Notes: generated by a model not told the origin, from the sequence alone. Positions 1-9,405 are shown, counted from the stretch's first letter. The stretch is DNA of 64,000 nt from Candidatus Merdiplasma excrementigallinarum (GCA_018713435.1 DVOS01000040.1:1-64000), one strand, 5' to 3'. Made by a program: numbers and translations.

Positions 1-54
1 TAGAGCACTTGACTTTTAATCAAGTTGTCCGGGGTTCGAATCCCCGATGTCTCA
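1..54 (+). tRNA. tRNA-Lys (anticodon UUU), 3' part only
   Basis: The window opens inside a tRNA. The anticodon arm CTTGA-CTTTTAA-TCAAG (8-24) carries TTT at positions 34-36 of the tRNA. The T arm CGGGG-TTCGAAT-CCCCG (30-46) follows, then the acceptor 3' strand and discriminator A at 54. No CCA is encoded. The 5' acceptor strand and D arm lie outside the window. Confidence 0.9.
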
Positions 55-59
55 TCCGA

Positions 60-97
60 AACTGTTTTCTGATTTAAAATCGGAAAGCAGTTTTTTT
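60..97 (+). terminator. Rho-independent terminator of the tRNA gene
   Basis: A 12-bp stem (62-73 with 79-90, two G-U pairs) has a 5-nt loop and is followed by seven T. It sits directly after the tRNA. Confidence 0.85.
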
Positions 98-135
98 GTA
101 TGAAAAACCTGCAGGGAAAAAAGGAGGAAACGGAA

Positions 136-1185
136 ATGCTGTCATTTGCCAATGATTACAGTGAGGGAGCCCATGAAAGAATTTTAAAACGCCTGTCGGA
201 GACAAACAGGGAACAGCTGACAGGCTATGGAGAAGATCATTACTGCGAAAGCGCCGGAAAAAAGATCTGCCAGACCTGCGGCTGTCCGGAAGGCCAGGTA
301 TATTTTCTGGTGGGCGGAACTCAGACCAACGCCATTGTGATCGGCTCTCTTCTGAAACGGTATGAGGGTGTGATTTCCGCAGTTACAGGCCATGTGAACG
401 CTCATGAGGCGGGCGCGATTGAATACACCGGCCACAAAGTGCTGCCGCTGCCGGAGTATCAGGGAAAAATGAGAGCGGATGATCTGGAGAACTATCTGCG
501 GAAGTTTTATGAAGATGAAAGTCATGAGCATATGGTTTTTCCGGGTATGGTCTATATTTCCCATCCCACGGAGTACGGGACTCTCTACAGCAGAAAAGAA
601 CTGGAAGAAATTTGCGGAATCTGCCGGAAATATGAGATGCCTCTGTATCTGGACGGCGCCCGGCTGGGCTACGGCCTCATGAGCCGCCAGACAGACGTGA
701 CGCTGCAGGATATTGCCAGGTACTGCGACGTATTCTATATCGGGGGCACCAAGGTGGGGGCCCTGTGCGGGGAGGCGGTGGTATTTCCGGCAGGAAACGC
801 TCCGAAATATTTCATGACCATGGTCAAGCAGCAGGGAGGCATGCTGGCCAAGGGACGACTTCTGGGAATTCAGTTTGATGAACTGTTTACAGACGATTTG
901 TATCTGCAGCTTGGCAGACAGGGCATCGAGACGGCGGAGAGAATGAAAGAAATATTCCGGGAGCTGGACTATAAATTTTACCTGGAGTCTCCCACCAATC
1001 AGCAGTTTCTGCTTTTAGAGGACAGCGAGGCGGAGGCGCTGCGAAAGAAGGTGAATTTCAGCTTCTGGGAGAAGCCGGATGCAAACCATACGGCGGTACG
1101 GTTTGCCACCAGCTGGGCCACCACGGGGGAAATGCTGGAGAAGCTGGGAGATATTTTGCGCAATATAAAAAACGATAAGAAATGA
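136..1185 (+). CDS. Threonine aldolase / beta-eliminating lyase family PLP enzyme
   Basis: A fold-type I PLP enzyme of the low-specificity threonine aldolase family, 349 residues. The family cleaves L-threonine or allo-threonine to glycine and acetaldehyde in the cytoplasm. The Schiff-base lysine lies in YIGGTKVGA (K206) and the cofactor-ring aspartate in YLDGARLGYG (D173). The reading frame is open from 100, but AAGGAGG at 121-127 is spaced for the ATG at 136, so I start there. The gene stands alone between two terminators. The exact substrate is uncertain because Clostridia carry several divergent members of this family annotated only as beta-eliminating lyases. Confidence 0.85.
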   Translation: MLSFANDYSEGAHERILKRLSETNREQLTGYGEDHYCESAGKKICQTCGCPEGQVYFLVGGTQTNAIVIGSLLKRYEGVISAVTGHVNAHEAGAIEYTGHKVLPLPEYQGKMRADDLENYLRKFYEDESHEHMVFPGMVYISHPTEYGTLYSRKELEEICGICRKYEMPLYLDGARLGYGLMSRQTDVTLQDIARYCDVFYIGGTKVGALCGEAVVFPAGNAPKYFMTMVKQQGGMLAKGRLLGIQFDELFTDDLYLQLGRQGIETAERMKEIFRELDYKFYLESPTNQQFLLLEDSEAEALRKKVNFSFWEKPDANHTAVRFATSWATTGEMLEKLGDILRNIKNDKK

Positions 1186-1190
1186 AAAAG

Positions 1191-1216
1191 GGCAGCCTGC
1201 GTACGGCTGCCTTTTT
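1191..1216 (+). terminator. Rho-independent terminator of the lyase gene
   Basis: Perfect 7-bp stem GGCAGCC/GGCTGCC (1191-1197 with 1205-1211) with a 7-nt loop, followed by TTTTT. Confidence 0.85.
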
Positions 1217-1421
1217 CACTATAATGTATGATAGTAAGAAATTAATAAAAAAGGAGGGGTCCGGGAAAAATCCCGGTTGTATGAAAATATATGTAAAAAA
1301 GGGAGCTCCGCGGCTTGCGGTGTATGCTGTTTCCCTTTGATGAAATTTATCATAAAACCAAATCGTGTCTGTTTTGTGACCGTCTTATAAAGAAACTGTG
1401 AAAAAAAGGGAAATTTCCCTA

Positions 1422-1450
1422 TTGACAGAACTTTTCTCTCAAGGTAAAAT
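1422..1450 (+). promoter_or_regulatory. Sigma-A promoter of the tetR gene
   Basis: A consensus TTGACA (1422-1427) is followed by a 17-bp spacer and TAAAAT (1445-1450). The upstream stretch 1217-1421 holds small hairpins such as CCGGGA-AAAA-TCCCGG but no gene I can support. Confidence 0.8.
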
Positions 1451-1476
1451 ATAACAGTGATATATAACACTGTTAT
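1451..1476 (+). promoter_or_regulatory. Inverted-repeat operator for the TetR regulator
   Basis: Perfect 9-bp arms ATAACAGTG (1451-1459) and CACTGTTAT (1468-1476) are separated by 8 bp. The repeat begins directly after the -10 box and covers the expected transcription start and the proposed ATG. This position and symmetry fit autorepression by the adjacent TetR protein (inference). Confidence 0.75.
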
Positions 1477-2104
1477 GGAGGCGAGAAAGATAGGCGAAAA
1501 TCTGACAACTTTAGAACGCATCCACCAGGCCGCAAAAGCGGAGTTTTTGGAAAAAGGCTATAAAGACGCTTCTCTGCGGAATATTGTAAAATCCGTAGGC
1601 ATGACAACCGGAGCCTTTTACGGCTACTATAAAAGTAAAGAAGGGCTGTTCGAGGCTTTGGTGGGCGAACATTACGCGTATCTGCTGGATTGTTTTCAGA
1701 AAGCCCAAAAAGATTTTGCCAATCTTCCCCACCAGCAGCAGCCGGAGGTGATGGGCGATATTTCCGGGGTCTGTATGTTTGAAATGCTCCACTATGCCTA
1801 TGAGCACCTGGAAGAATGCAAGCTGATCCTCTGCTGTTCGGAGGGAACAAAATATGCCGGGCTGATTGACGAAATGGTAAAGATTGAAGTGGAAGGCACT
1901 CATGCCTATCTAAAGGTTTTAGAGGAATTGGGCCGGCCTTCCCCCCAGATTGACCCTGCGCTGGAGCATATTCTGATTACCGGCATGTTCCACACCTTTT
2001 TTGAGCTGGTGATTCACGAGATGCCGCTTAACGATGCGGAAAACTATGTGAGGGAAATGCGGGCCTTTTATACAGCCGGATGGATGAAAATTATGGGGCA
2101 GTAG
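1475..2104 (+). CDS. TetR/AcrR family transcriptional regulator
   Basis: A 209-residue TetR-type repressor. The N-terminal helix-turn-helix reads DASLRNIVKSVGMTTGAFYG followed by YYKSKEGLFEALV, typical of the family. The rest is a ligand-binding domain of low conservation. The ATG at 1475 has no Shine-Dalgarno upstream because the operator occupies that space; GTG at 1457 is in frame but would coincide with the transcription start, so translation may be leaderless or near-leaderless. It lies just upstream of two ABC exporter genes on the same strand and probably controls them as well as itself. The ligand is unknown. Confidence 0.85.
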   Translation: MEARKIGENLTTLERIHQAAKAEFLEKGYKDASLRNIVKSVGMTTGAFYGYYKSKEGLFEALVGEHYAYLLDCFQKAQKDFANLPHQQQPEVMGDISGVCMFEMLHYAYEHLEECKLILCCSEGTKYAGLIDEMVKIEVEGTHAYLKVLEELGRPSPQIDPALEHILITGMFHTFFELVIHEMPLNDAENYVREMRAFYTAGWMKIMGQ

Positions 2105-2127
2105 AGCCCTGTAATTTTTACCTATTG

Positions 2128-2143
2128 GTTAGCAATAACTAAC
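2128..2143 (+). promoter_or_regulatory. Possible second operator/promoter region before the ABC genes
   Basis: The 106-bp gap between the regulator and the ABC genes contains GTTAG-N6-CTAAC (2128-2132, 2139-2143) overlapping a weak TTGGTT element and followed by TATATAAG (2150-2157). The symmetry resembles operators of DtxR-like or other dimeric repressors. It is unlike the 1451-1476 repeat, so a second regulator may act here. Confidence 0.35.
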
Positions 2144-2211
2144 TTTCGGTATATAAGAAGAACGCATCTGCGCTCTTTTTATCATAAATAAAAGAAAAGG
2201 GGGAATCTTCT

Positions 2212-3984
2212 TTGAAAAAACAATCCAATCTGTCACGGCTGCTTGCGGCTGCAGGCGGTCACAAATACCTGCTCTATGCGTCGTGGGTGCTTTCAGCGGT
2301 CAGCGCCCTTATCGCACTGGTGCCTTTCTGCTATATCTGGAAAATCATCCGGGAAGTGCTGGAGGCTGCCCCGGATTTCAGCCGGGCGCAAAACCTGACA
2401 CACAGCGGCTTAATGGCGGTGCTGTTTGCCGTCATGGCGGTACTGGTCTATATAGGAGGACTGATGTGTTCCCACAAAGGAGCGTTTCGCATCGCCACCA
2501 ACCTTCGCCTGCAAACGATGGAACATATTGTTAAGCTGCCCCTTGGTTTTGCTGAGCAGTTCGGCAGCGGCAGGCTTCGCAAGATCGTCAATGAATCCAG
2601 CGCCGCTACCGAAACCTATCTGGCTCACCAGCTTCCCGACCGTGCCAACGCGATCGCGACACCCTGCGGCCTTTTGGCTCTGCTGCTGATTTTTGACTGG
2701 CGGCTGGGACTTTTGAGCCTCGTTCCGGTCGTACTGGGATTTTTGATTATGATGGCTATGACCGGAAAGCGGATGCAGGAAAGGATGAAAGAATACCAAA
2801 ACGCCCTTGATGACATGTCCAATGAAGCGGTGGAATATGTGCGGGGGATTCCCGTCGTCAAAACCTTCGGGCAGACCATCTTTTCCTTCAAAAAGTTCAA
2901 GGATTCCATTGATCGGTATAAGGTGTGGGTGATCGCCTACACCAAAGAGCTTCGTCTTCCCATGATGTTTTACACAACGGCCATCAACGGGGTATTTGCC
3001 GCGCTGATTGCCGGCGGGCTGATTTTTGCCAGGGGCGGCGTTACAAAAGATTTCCTGCTGGATCTCCTGTTCTATATCATCATTACGCCCATTATCTCCG
3101 TTACCCTCACCCGCATCATGTTTCAAAGTGAAAATGCCATGATCGTGGACGATGCCCTGCATAGAATCGACAGCGTGTTAGACCTGAAGCCCCTGGCAGA
3201 ACCGGCGCAGCCGGAACATCCGAGGGATGCTTCGGTACAGCTTAACCATGTTCACTTCAGCTACGACGGAGAAAACGAGGTGATCCGGGATGTTTCCCTT
3301 TCTATTCCCGCAGGGCAGAAAGTGGCCTTTGTGGGACCGTCCGGGGGAGGAAAAACCACTCTTGCCAATCTGATCTGCCGGTTCTTTGATCCGCAAAGCG
3401 GCAGTGTAACCATAGGCGGCGTGAATGTGAAAAACATTCCGAAAGAAGAACTTATGAATACCGTCTCCTTTGTGTTCCAGAACAGCCGCCTGATCAAAGC
3501 CTCGATTTTGGAAAATGTGCGTATGGGCAGGCCGGACGCGACCCGGGAAGAAATCCTGGCTGCGCTCCATAACGCCCAGTGCGGCGATATTCTTGAAAAG
3601 CTGCCCCGGGGCGCGGATACCGTGATCGGCACAAAGGGGGTTTATCTTTCAGGCGGCGAACAGCAGCGGATCGCCATTGCCCGCGTTATGCTGAAAGACG
3701 CGCCTGTTATCATCTTGGATGAGGCTACCGCTTTTGCCGACCCGGATAATGAAACCCGCGTACAGGCGGCTTTCTCCAGACTGTCCCAGGGGAAAACGGT
3801 AATTATGATCGCCCACCGGCTCTCCACGGTGACCGGAGCGGATCAAATCTATGTCATTGAAAACGGACAAATTTCAGAAAGCGGCAAGAGCCGGGAACTG
3901 CTGGAAAGAGACGGCATTTTCAGCCGGATGTGGAAGGACTATCAGCTTGCCGTTCAGTGGAAGGTTGCAAAGGAGGTACAATAA
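2212..3984 (+). CDS. ABC exporter half-transporter (permease-ATPase), first subunit
   Basis: A 590-residue half-transporter with an N-terminal six-helix membrane domain (about residues 15-310) and a C-terminal ATPase domain. The ATPase motifs are complete: Walker A GPSGGGKTT, Q-loop VFQNSRL, signature LSGGEQQR, Walker B VIILDEATAFADP and H-loop IAHRLST. The Walker B wording is typical of the YbtP/YbtQ and IrtA/IrtB-like subfamily. Translation starts at TTG 2212 behind GGGGGAA. The next gene follows after one base, so the two products most likely form a heterodimer. The substrate (drug, peptide, siderophore) cannot be told from sequence. Control by the upstream TetR protein is inferred. Confidence 0.88.
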   Translation: MKKQSNLSRLLAAAGGHKYLLYASWVLSAVSALIALVPFCYIWKIIREVLEAAPDFSRAQNLTHSGLMAVLFAVMAVLVYIGGLMCSHKGAFRIATNLRLQTMEHIVKLPLGFAEQFGSGRLRKIVNESSAATETYLAHQLPDRANAIATPCGLLALLLIFDWRLGLLSLVPVVLGFLIMMAMTGKRMQERMKEYQNALDDMSNEAVEYVRGIPVVKTFGQTIFSFKKFKDSIDRYKVWVIAYTKELRLPMMFYTTAINGVFAALIAGGLIFARGGVTKDFLLDLLFYIIITPIISVTLTRIMFQSENAMIVDDALHRIDSVLDLKPLAEPAQPEHPRDASVQLNHVHFSYDGENEVIRDVSLSIPAGQKVAFVGPSGGGKTTLANLICRFFDPQSGSVTIGGVNVKNIPKEELMNTVSFVFQNSRLIKASILENVRMGRPDATREEILAALHNAQCGDILEKLPRGADTVIGTKGVYLSGGEQQRIAIARVMLKDAPVIILDEATAFADPDNETRVQAAFSRLSQGKTVIMIAHRLSTVTGADQIYVIENGQISESGKSRELLERDGIFSRMWKDYQLAVQWKVAKEVQ

Positions 3985-3985
3985 A

Positions 3986-5719
3986 GTGATTAAAAAACTT
4001 CAAAAACGATATGCTCTTTCCGAGCAGGGGGCGAAGGATCTGGTGAAAGGCTGCCTTGCCTGCGTCCTTCAGAATCTTTCCTTTATGTTTCCTGTGAGCC
4101 TTCTGTATTTTTTAGTTGCCGATCTGATGAACGGCGGTGTTCCCGATAAAAAAATATTCTTTTATATTATCGGCTGTGCTGTATGCCTGGGCCTGATTTT
4201 CCTTACCACTTTCATTCAGTACAACGCCACGTATTTTGCCACTTATACGGAAAGCGGCGTGCGGAGAATTACGCTGGCGGAACGGCTGCGCAAAATCCCT
4301 CTGTCCTTCTTCGGGAAAAAGGATCTGGCGGATCTTACCAGCACCATCATGGCTGACTGTACCTTTCTGGAGCAGAGCTTTTCCCATTTTATACCGGAAC
4401 TGGCAGGCTCCATGATCTCCACGGTTTTCATTTCCATCAGCCTTTTTGTATTGGACTGGCGCATGGCGCTGGCGGCGCTTTGGGTACTGCCGGTGGCCTT
4501 TGCCATTGTAGGCTTCTCCGCAAAGGTGCAGGAACGGCTCAATCAAAAAGCGATGGATGTAAAGATGGCCTGCGCGGACGGGATTCAGGAGTGCATAGAG
4601 ACGGTGCGGGACCTGAAGGCCAACAATGCCGAGACAGAATACTTAAAAGGACTGGAAAAGAAAATCCGCGCTGTGGAACACCGCTCTATCCTGAATGAAT
4701 TTGGACTGGCCGCCTTTGTGGTTTCCGCATCACTGGTATTAAAGCTGGGAATTGCCACCGTTGCGCTGGCAGGTTCGATTCTGCTGATGAGCGGCAGTCT
4801 TGACGTGCTGACCTTCTTTCTGTTCCTGCTTGTCGTATCAAGGCTTTACGATCCGCTGCAGGGGGCGCTGCAAAATCTGGCGGCGGTTATCAGCACCCGC
4901 ACCAATATCGCCCGTATGAATGAAATTCTGGATCATCCCATTCAGCAGGGAGATACTGCACTTTCCAACAAGGGATATGATATTGCTTTCGATCATGTAG
5001 GCTTTGCCTACAACACGGGAGAAACCGTACTGAAAGATGTTTCCTTTACCGCAAAGCAGGGTGAAGTCACTGCTCTGGTAGGACCGTCCGGCGGCGGCAA
5101 AACAACGGTTTCCCGGCTGGCGGCAAGGTTCTGGGATGTAAGCCGGGGGAAAATCACCGTGGGCGGCATGGATATTTCCAAAATTGATCCGGAGACGCTG
5201 CTTTCTCTGTTTTCTATCGTGTTTCAGGACGTCACGCTGTTTGACAATACGATTCTGGAGAATATACGGATTGGGAATAAGAACGCAACCGACGAACAGG
5301 TATTAGAAGCGGCAAGACTTGCCAATGTGGATGAATTTGCCGAAAAGCTGCCGGATAGCTGGCATACCACGATTGGGGAAAACGGCTGCGCGCTTTCCGG
5401 AGGAGAGCGGCAGCGGATTTCCATCGCCCGGGCTTTTCTGAAAAATGCGCCGATTATCCTTTTGGATGAGGCCACCGCTTCGCTGGATGTGGAAAATGAA
5501 ACCCTGATTCAGACCGCTCTTTCCCGCCTGATTGCGGATAAGACTGTGCTGGTGATTGCCCACCGGATGCGCACTGTAGCCGGAGCAGATAAGATTGTGG
5601 TGCTCTCAGAAGGAACTGTGGCAGAAGAAGGCGCGCCGGAAAAGCTGATGAAACAAAACGGCCTGTATGCCCGTATGGTGAAGCAGCAGACAGAGGGCCA
5701 GAATTGGAAGCTGGCGTGA
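3986..5719 (+). CDS. ABC exporter half-transporter (permease-ATPase), second subunit
   Basis: A 577-residue partner of the preceding half-transporter. It has a membrane domain (about residues 15-290) and an ATPase domain with GPSGGGKTT, VFQDVTLF, LSGGERQR, IILLDEATASLD and IAHRMRT. Both subunits keep the catalytic glutamate and signature motif, so two hydrolytic sites are expected rather than one degenerate site. The frame is open upstream to 3851 inside the previous gene, but GTG 3986 lies one base past its stop and 9 bases after AGGAGG (3971-3976), which decides the start. A strong terminator follows. Confidence 0.88.
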   Translation: MIKKLQKRYALSEQGAKDLVKGCLACVLQNLSFMFPVSLLYFLVADLMNGGVPDKKIFFYIIGCAVCLGLIFLTTFIQYNATYFATYTESGVRRITLAERLRKIPLSFFGKKDLADLTSTIMADCTFLEQSFSHFIPELAGSMISTVFISISLFVLDWRMALAALWVLPVAFAIVGFSAKVQERLNQKAMDVKMACADGIQECIETVRDLKANNAETEYLKGLEKKIRAVEHRSILNEFGLAAFVVSASLVLKLGIATVALAGSILLMSGSLDVLTFFLFLLVVSRLYDPLQGALQNLAAVISTRTNIARMNEILDHPIQQGDTALSNKGYDIAFDHVGFAYNTGETVLKDVSFTAKQGEVTALVGPSGGGKTTVSRLAARFWDVSRGKITVGGMDISKIDPETLLSLFSIVFQDVTLFDNTILENIRIGNKNATDEQVLEAARLANVDEFAEKLPDSWHTTIGENGCALSGGERQRISIARAFLKNAPIILLDEATASLDVENETLIQTALSRLIADKTVLVIAHRMRTVAGADKIVVLSEGTVAEEGAPEKLMKQNGLYARMVKQQTEGQNWKLA

Positions 5720-5736
5720 ATTTCTTTCTGCTATAA

Positions 5737-5793
5737 ATAGGAGGGAAAGCTGCAAAAAAAGAGTACATTTGCAGCTTTCCCTCCTATGTTTTT
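5737..5793. terminator. Strong bidirectional terminator between convergent genes
   Basis: A perfect 20-bp stem (5737-5756 with 5768-5787) has an 11-nt loop. It is followed by G-TTTTT on the + strand and preceded by an A-rich loop side. It separates the ABC operon (+) from the TSCPD gene (-). Confidence 0.9.
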
Positions 5794-6034
5794 ACTGCGC
5801 GGCGGCTTCTTTCAGGGCTTTTGCCAGCTGATCCGGACAGGAGGTGGGCTTGAAGCCGCATTTGATGCCTTCCAGGCGGGAGATGGCCTCATGGACATCC
5901 ATGCCTTCCACCAGGCGGGCAACGCCCTGGGTGTTGCCGCTGCAGCCGCCCACGAAGCGGACGCCGGTTACTTTTCCGTCTTTTACTTCAAATTCAATGG
6001 CGCTGGAACAGACGCCGTGTGTCTTATAAACCAT
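5792..6034 (-). CDS. TSCPD domain protein (TIGR03905-like)
   Basis: A small protein of 80 residues that carries the family-defining TSCPD sequence near its C terminus (KPTSCPDQLAKAL). Two further cysteines lie in GVCSS and GGCSGN. The TSCPD module is also found at the C terminus of some ribonucleotide reductases, where cysteines bind metal or act in redox chemistry. Free-standing members have no established function. The open frame extends to 6073, but AAAGGAG eight bases before the ATG at 6034 sets the start. Confidence 0.85.
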   Translation of the reverse strand: MVYKTHGVCSSAIEFEVKDGKVTGVRFVGGCSGNTQGVARLVEGMDVHEAISRLEGIKCGFKPTSCPDQLAKALKEAAAQ

Positions 6035-6186
6035 AGGGAAATTTCTCCTTTCTATCTTCTGTGCTGGCACCATTATAGCAGATATCCCCGTATTTGCAAG
6101 GCTGGTATTTTCACCGGAACTGTGATAAGGTGGGAGGTGAGAAGAAATAAAAGGCTTAGCCGTAAATAAAAAGGAGAGAATGGAAC

Positions 6187-6912
6187 ATGGCGGAAACGGT
6201 CAGAACGTGGAATAAAATCGGCATTATCGGAGCAATGGATGTGGAAGTAGAGAAGCTGAAAGCGGATATGAAGGGAGTCAGCACAGTTGTCCGAGCAGGC
6301 ATGGAGTTCTGCGAGGGGGAACTGAAGGGAAAGCAGGCGGTAGTGGTGCGAAGCGGAATTGGCAAAGTGAACGCTGCCGTGTGTACCCAGATCCTGGCGG
6401 ATCTGTTTTCCGTGGACTGCGTGATTAATACGGGGATTGCCGGATCCCTGGACGCCCGGATTGATATTGGAGATATCGTGATTTCCACAGACGTGGCGCA
6501 TCATGATATGGACGCGGTAAATTTTGGCTATCCCCTGGGGCAGATTCCTCAGATGGATGTGTTCTCTTTCCGGGCGGATGAGGATCTGTCCCGGCTGGCA
6601 GGGGAAGTCTGCGGCCGGGTGAATCCGGAGATCAAGGTATTCCGGGGCCGGGTGGTAAGCGGCGACCAGTTTATTGCGGATAAGGAAAAAAAGGAATACA
6701 TTGTGAAGAACTTTCAGGGGCTCTGTACGGAGATGGAAGGGGCGGCGATTGCCCAGACCGCCTATTTAAACGGCCTGCCTTTTATTGTGGTGCGGGCGAT
6801 TTCGGACAAGGCGGATGACAGCGCTTCCATGGATTATCCCGCTTTTGAGAAAAAGGCGGTACAGCACAGCGTGAATCTGATCGAAGGCCTGCTGGAGGCC
6901 ATGGCCCGTTAA
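6187..6912 (+). CDS. mtnN: 5'-methylthioadenosine/S-adenosylhomocysteine nucleosidase
   Basis: A 241-residue purine nucleoside phosphorylase-fold hydrolase that cleaves the glycosidic bond of methylthioadenosine and S-adenosylhomocysteine in methionine salvage and the activated methyl cycle. Visible family features are IGIIGAMDVEVEKL at the N terminus, GIAGSLD, SGDQFIADK, the ribose-binding TEMEGAAIAQTA and the catalytic aspartate in RAISDKADD. AAGGAG at 6171-6176 precedes the ATG. It is transcribed alone as far as can be seen and has no clear terminator behind it. Confidence 0.93.
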   Translation: MAETVRTWNKIGIIGAMDVEVEKLKADMKGVSTVVRAGMEFCEGELKGKQAVVVRSGIGKVNAAVCTQILADLFSVDCVINTGIAGSLDARIDIGDIVISTDVAHHDMDAVNFGYPLGQIPQMDVFSFRADEDLSRLAGEVCGRVNPEIKVFRGRVVSGDQFIADKEKKEYIVKNFQGLCTEMEGAAIAQTAYLNGLPFIVVRAISDKADDSASMDYPAFEKKAVQHSVNLIEGLLEAMAR

Positions 6913-7052
6913 GAATTTTTATCAGGGCCGGAGGCGGCTTCAGAAGAAAGCTGAAGTGACATGAGAGTGGATTTCAGGACAGGAAACGCCGGAAAATGCA
7001 GGGCGAATTTGTCGAACGATTTTGCTTTGCAAATAAAAAAAGGGGGACTATA

Positions 7053-7124
7053 ATGGCGGTACGACTCAAAAGGAGCGGACCCGCCGCCGGGCAGGAAGGC
7101 TCTTTTAGTCAACTAATTTTTTAA
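7053..7124 (+). CDS. Possible small protein or leader peptide (23 aa)
   Basis: The 224-bp gap after mtnN holds a 23-codon frame beginning MAVRLKRSG and ending SFSQLIF. It has a well-spaced ribosome site (AGGGGG at 7041-7046). The next gene's own ribosome site (AAAGGGGG, 7123-7130) overlaps its stop codon, so translation of the two could be coupled. There is no homology argument, and it may be chance. Confidence 0.3.
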   Translation: MAVRLKRSGPAAGQEGSFSQLIF

Positions 7125-7136
7125 AGGGGGATTCCT

Positions 7137-7988
7137 ATGCTGCAATTCATCATGGATCAAAATCTTCTGCTTTACATCTGCGGGGCAGCCTGCGCCGCGG
7201 GGGTGGTAAGTCAGTTCCTGCTGAGGTACCTCTACAAAAGATTAACCGGGGAGATACAGGATACGGGCGGGCCGAAAGGCGCCTTTATCCGGCAGATGCA
7301 GCAGCGATTTCAAAACTGCGTTCATTTGAATGAGAAGATTGCCGATATTTCATCTTTTGCGGACAGAAGCATGATGGATTACCGGTTTCTTCGCATGAAC
7401 CTGCACCAGTGGAGCCGATTGGGAGGAGGGGCCCTGGCTGTCTGCCTGCTGTGCTGCGGAGCCGGTCTGTGGATGCGATACCGGAGCGGAGGAGATATTT
7501 CCCTTCAGACAAGCTACATCCTGGCCGGCATTCTTTCCCTGCTGCTGATCGGGGCGGCCTATGGGATTGCGGATAACCGGTACCGCCATATATCTTTGAA
7601 AGTCAGGCTGATGGATTACCTGCAGAATTCCGGTGCCCTGAAGGACTACCGGGAAGTGGAATTTCCTGCCTCCATGGAAGAGGAGAGGAATGAAGCGGAG
7701 GTCCAGACAGCAGCCGCCCAGGAGACGGGGGCCGTCAGCATCAGCAGGAAGCGGCACTCCGCGGGAGGGAGCGAAACCAGAGCCCAGAAGGAGAAGCGGG
7801 AGCTGAAGGACGCACTCTCCAGGACCAGGAGCGGACTGGCCCAGACGGCAGCCGCCCAGGAGAGCGGGGAGGGACAGGCCGGGAGCGGAGGTCCTTCCGG
7901 GGAGCTGAAAAAAAGTATTCTGCAGCAGATGGACCCAAAGGAGAAGGAACAGCTCCTGAAGGAGGTGCTCATGGAATTTTTGGCTTGA
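7137..7988 (+). CDS. Uncharacterised membrane protein with charged C-terminal tail
   Basis: I do not recognise a named family. The 283-residue product has three likely membrane segments (about residues 9-29, 97-116 and 124-146), then a hydrophilic tail of over 130 residues rich in Glu, Ala, Lys and Gln. The tail contains a near repeat QTAAAQE(T/S)G, also visible in the DNA as two similar 22-bp stretches near 7705 and 7846. The extreme C terminus (KEKEQLLKEVLMEFLA) looks helical. AAAGGGGG precedes the ATG. It sits between mtnN and pgi and could share a transcript with pgi (70-bp gap). A scaffold role at the membrane is only a guess. Confidence 0.6.
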   Translation: MLQFIMDQNLLLYICGAACAAGVVSQFLLRYLYKRLTGEIQDTGGPKGAFIRQMQQRFQNCVHLNEKIADISSFADRSMMDYRFLRMNLHQWSRLGGGALAVCLLCCGAGLWMRYRSGGDISLQTSYILAGILSLLLIGAAYGIADNRYRHISLKVRLMDYLQNSGALKDYREVEFPASMEEERNEAEVQTAAAQETGAVSISRKRHSAGGSETRAQKEKRELKDALSRTRSGLAQTAAAQESGEGQAGSGGPSGELKKSILQQMDPKEKEQLLKEVLMEFLA

Positions 7989-8058
7989 TAAACCGCGGCA
8001 CAGATGGTAAACTTTACTGGAAAGAACTGAAAATCAAGCAGATAAGGAGATGCCAAAG

Positions 8059-9405
8059 ATGTCAAAAGTTACGTTTGATTATTCCAGAACTGCAGGCGTG
8101 GTTCGCGAGAGTGAAATGGAGTCTATGAAGGCCATTGCGGAGTCTGCCAGAGAGCTTCTTCTCTCCAGAAAGGGAGCGGGGAATGACTTCCTGGGGTGGA
8201 TTGATCTGCCGGTGGATTATGACAAAGAGGAGTTCGCGCGTATTTTGAAGGCTGCGGAGAAGATTCAGAAGGACAGCGAAGTGCTGCTGGTGATCGGCAT
8301 CGGCGGCTCTTACCTGGGCGCCCGGGCAGCCATCGAGTTCCTGCGTCATAATTTCTACAATTCCGTTTCAAAGGAGATCCGTAAGACTCCGGAGATTTAT
8401 TTTGTGGGCAACAGCATCAGCAGTACCTACATGAGCCATCTGATGGATGTGATCGGAGACAGGGATTTCTCTGTGAATGTGATTTCCAAATCCGGCACGA
8501 CCACGGAGCCTGCCATTGCCTTCCGCATTTTCAAGGAGATGCTGGAGAACAAGTACGGCAAAGCCGAGGCGGCGAAGAGAATCTACGCCACCACCGATAA
8601 AGCCAGAGGAGCCTTAAAGACGCTGGCCACAGAGGAAGGATATGAGACCTTTGTGGTGCCGGATGACGTGGGCGGACGTTTCTCTGTCCTGACAGCTGTA
8701 GGCCTTCTGCCCATTGCGGTCAGCGGCGCGGACATCCTGAAACTGATGGAGGGTGCCGCATCCGGCAGAAAGCAGGCCCTGGAGAATGACTTTGAGCACA
8801 ACGACGCCATGCAGTACGCGGCGATTCGCAACATTCTGCACAGAAAAGGAAAGATGATCGAGATCCTGGCCAACTATGAGCCCAGCCTGCACTATGTGTC
8901 TGAGTGGTGGAAACAGTTATACGGCGAAAGTGAAGGAAAAGACCAGAAGGGTATCTACCCCGCATCTGTGGATCTGACCACAGATCTTCATTCCATGGGT
9001 CAGTTTATCCAGGACGGCAGCCGTATTATGTTTGAGACTGTCCTGAATGTGGAGGAGCCCCAGTGCCAGCTGACGATTAAGGAGGAGGCTTCGGATCTGG
9101 ACGGATTGAACTATCTGGCCGGCAAGACCGTGGACTTTGTCAATAAGAGCGCGATGAACGGAACGGTTCTGGCGCATACGGACGGCAGCGTGCCCAACCT
9201 GATGGTGACCATTCCGAGACAGGATGAGTTCTCTCTGGGAGAACTGTTCTATTTCTTTGAATTTGCCTGCGGTGTCAGCGGGTATATTCTGGGCGTGAAT
9301 CCCTTCAATCAGCCCGGCGTGGAGAGCTACAAAAAGAATATGTTTGCTCTTCTCGGAAAGCCCGGCTATGAGAAGGAGAGAGAAGAACTGCTGAAGAGAT
9401 TATAA
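8059..9405 (+). CDS. pgi: Glucose-6-phosphate isomerase
   Basis: Interconverts glucose 6-phosphate and fructose 6-phosphate in glycolysis. The 448-residue length matches the short Gram-positive form. The two family signatures are present: [16 protein letters not shown] and [16 protein letters not shown]. The phosphate-binding [10 protein letters not shown] is also seen. An in-frame ATG at 8050 directly abuts the AAGGAG at 8044-8049, so the second ATG at 8059 is the better start. A GC-rich terminator follows. Confidence 0.96.
   Translation: MSKVTFDYSRTAGVVRESEMESMKAIAESARELLLSRKGAGNDFLGWIDLPVDYDKEEFARILKAAEKIQKDSEVLLVIGIGGSYLGARAAIEFLRHNFYNSVSKEIRKTPEIYFVGNSISSTYMSHLMDVIGDRDFSVNVISKSGTTTEPAIAFRIFKEMLENKYGKAEAAKRIYATTDKARGALKTLATEEGYETFVVPDDVGGRFSVLTAVGLLPIAVSGADILKLMEGAASGRKQALENDFEHNDAMQYAAIRNILHRKGKMIEILANYEPSLHYVSEWWKQLYGESEGKDQKGIYPASVDLTTDLHSMGQFIQDGSRIMFETVLNVEEPQCQLTIKEEASDLDGLNYLAGKTVDFVNKSAMNGTVLAHTDGSVPNLMVTIPRQDEFSLGELFYFFEFACGVSGYILGVNPFNQPGVESYKKNMFALLGKPGYEKEREELLKRL

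Noticed and set aside
1280..1339. 19-codon frame before tetR
   Set aside because: Its AGGAGG is about 24 bases away and nothing else supports it.
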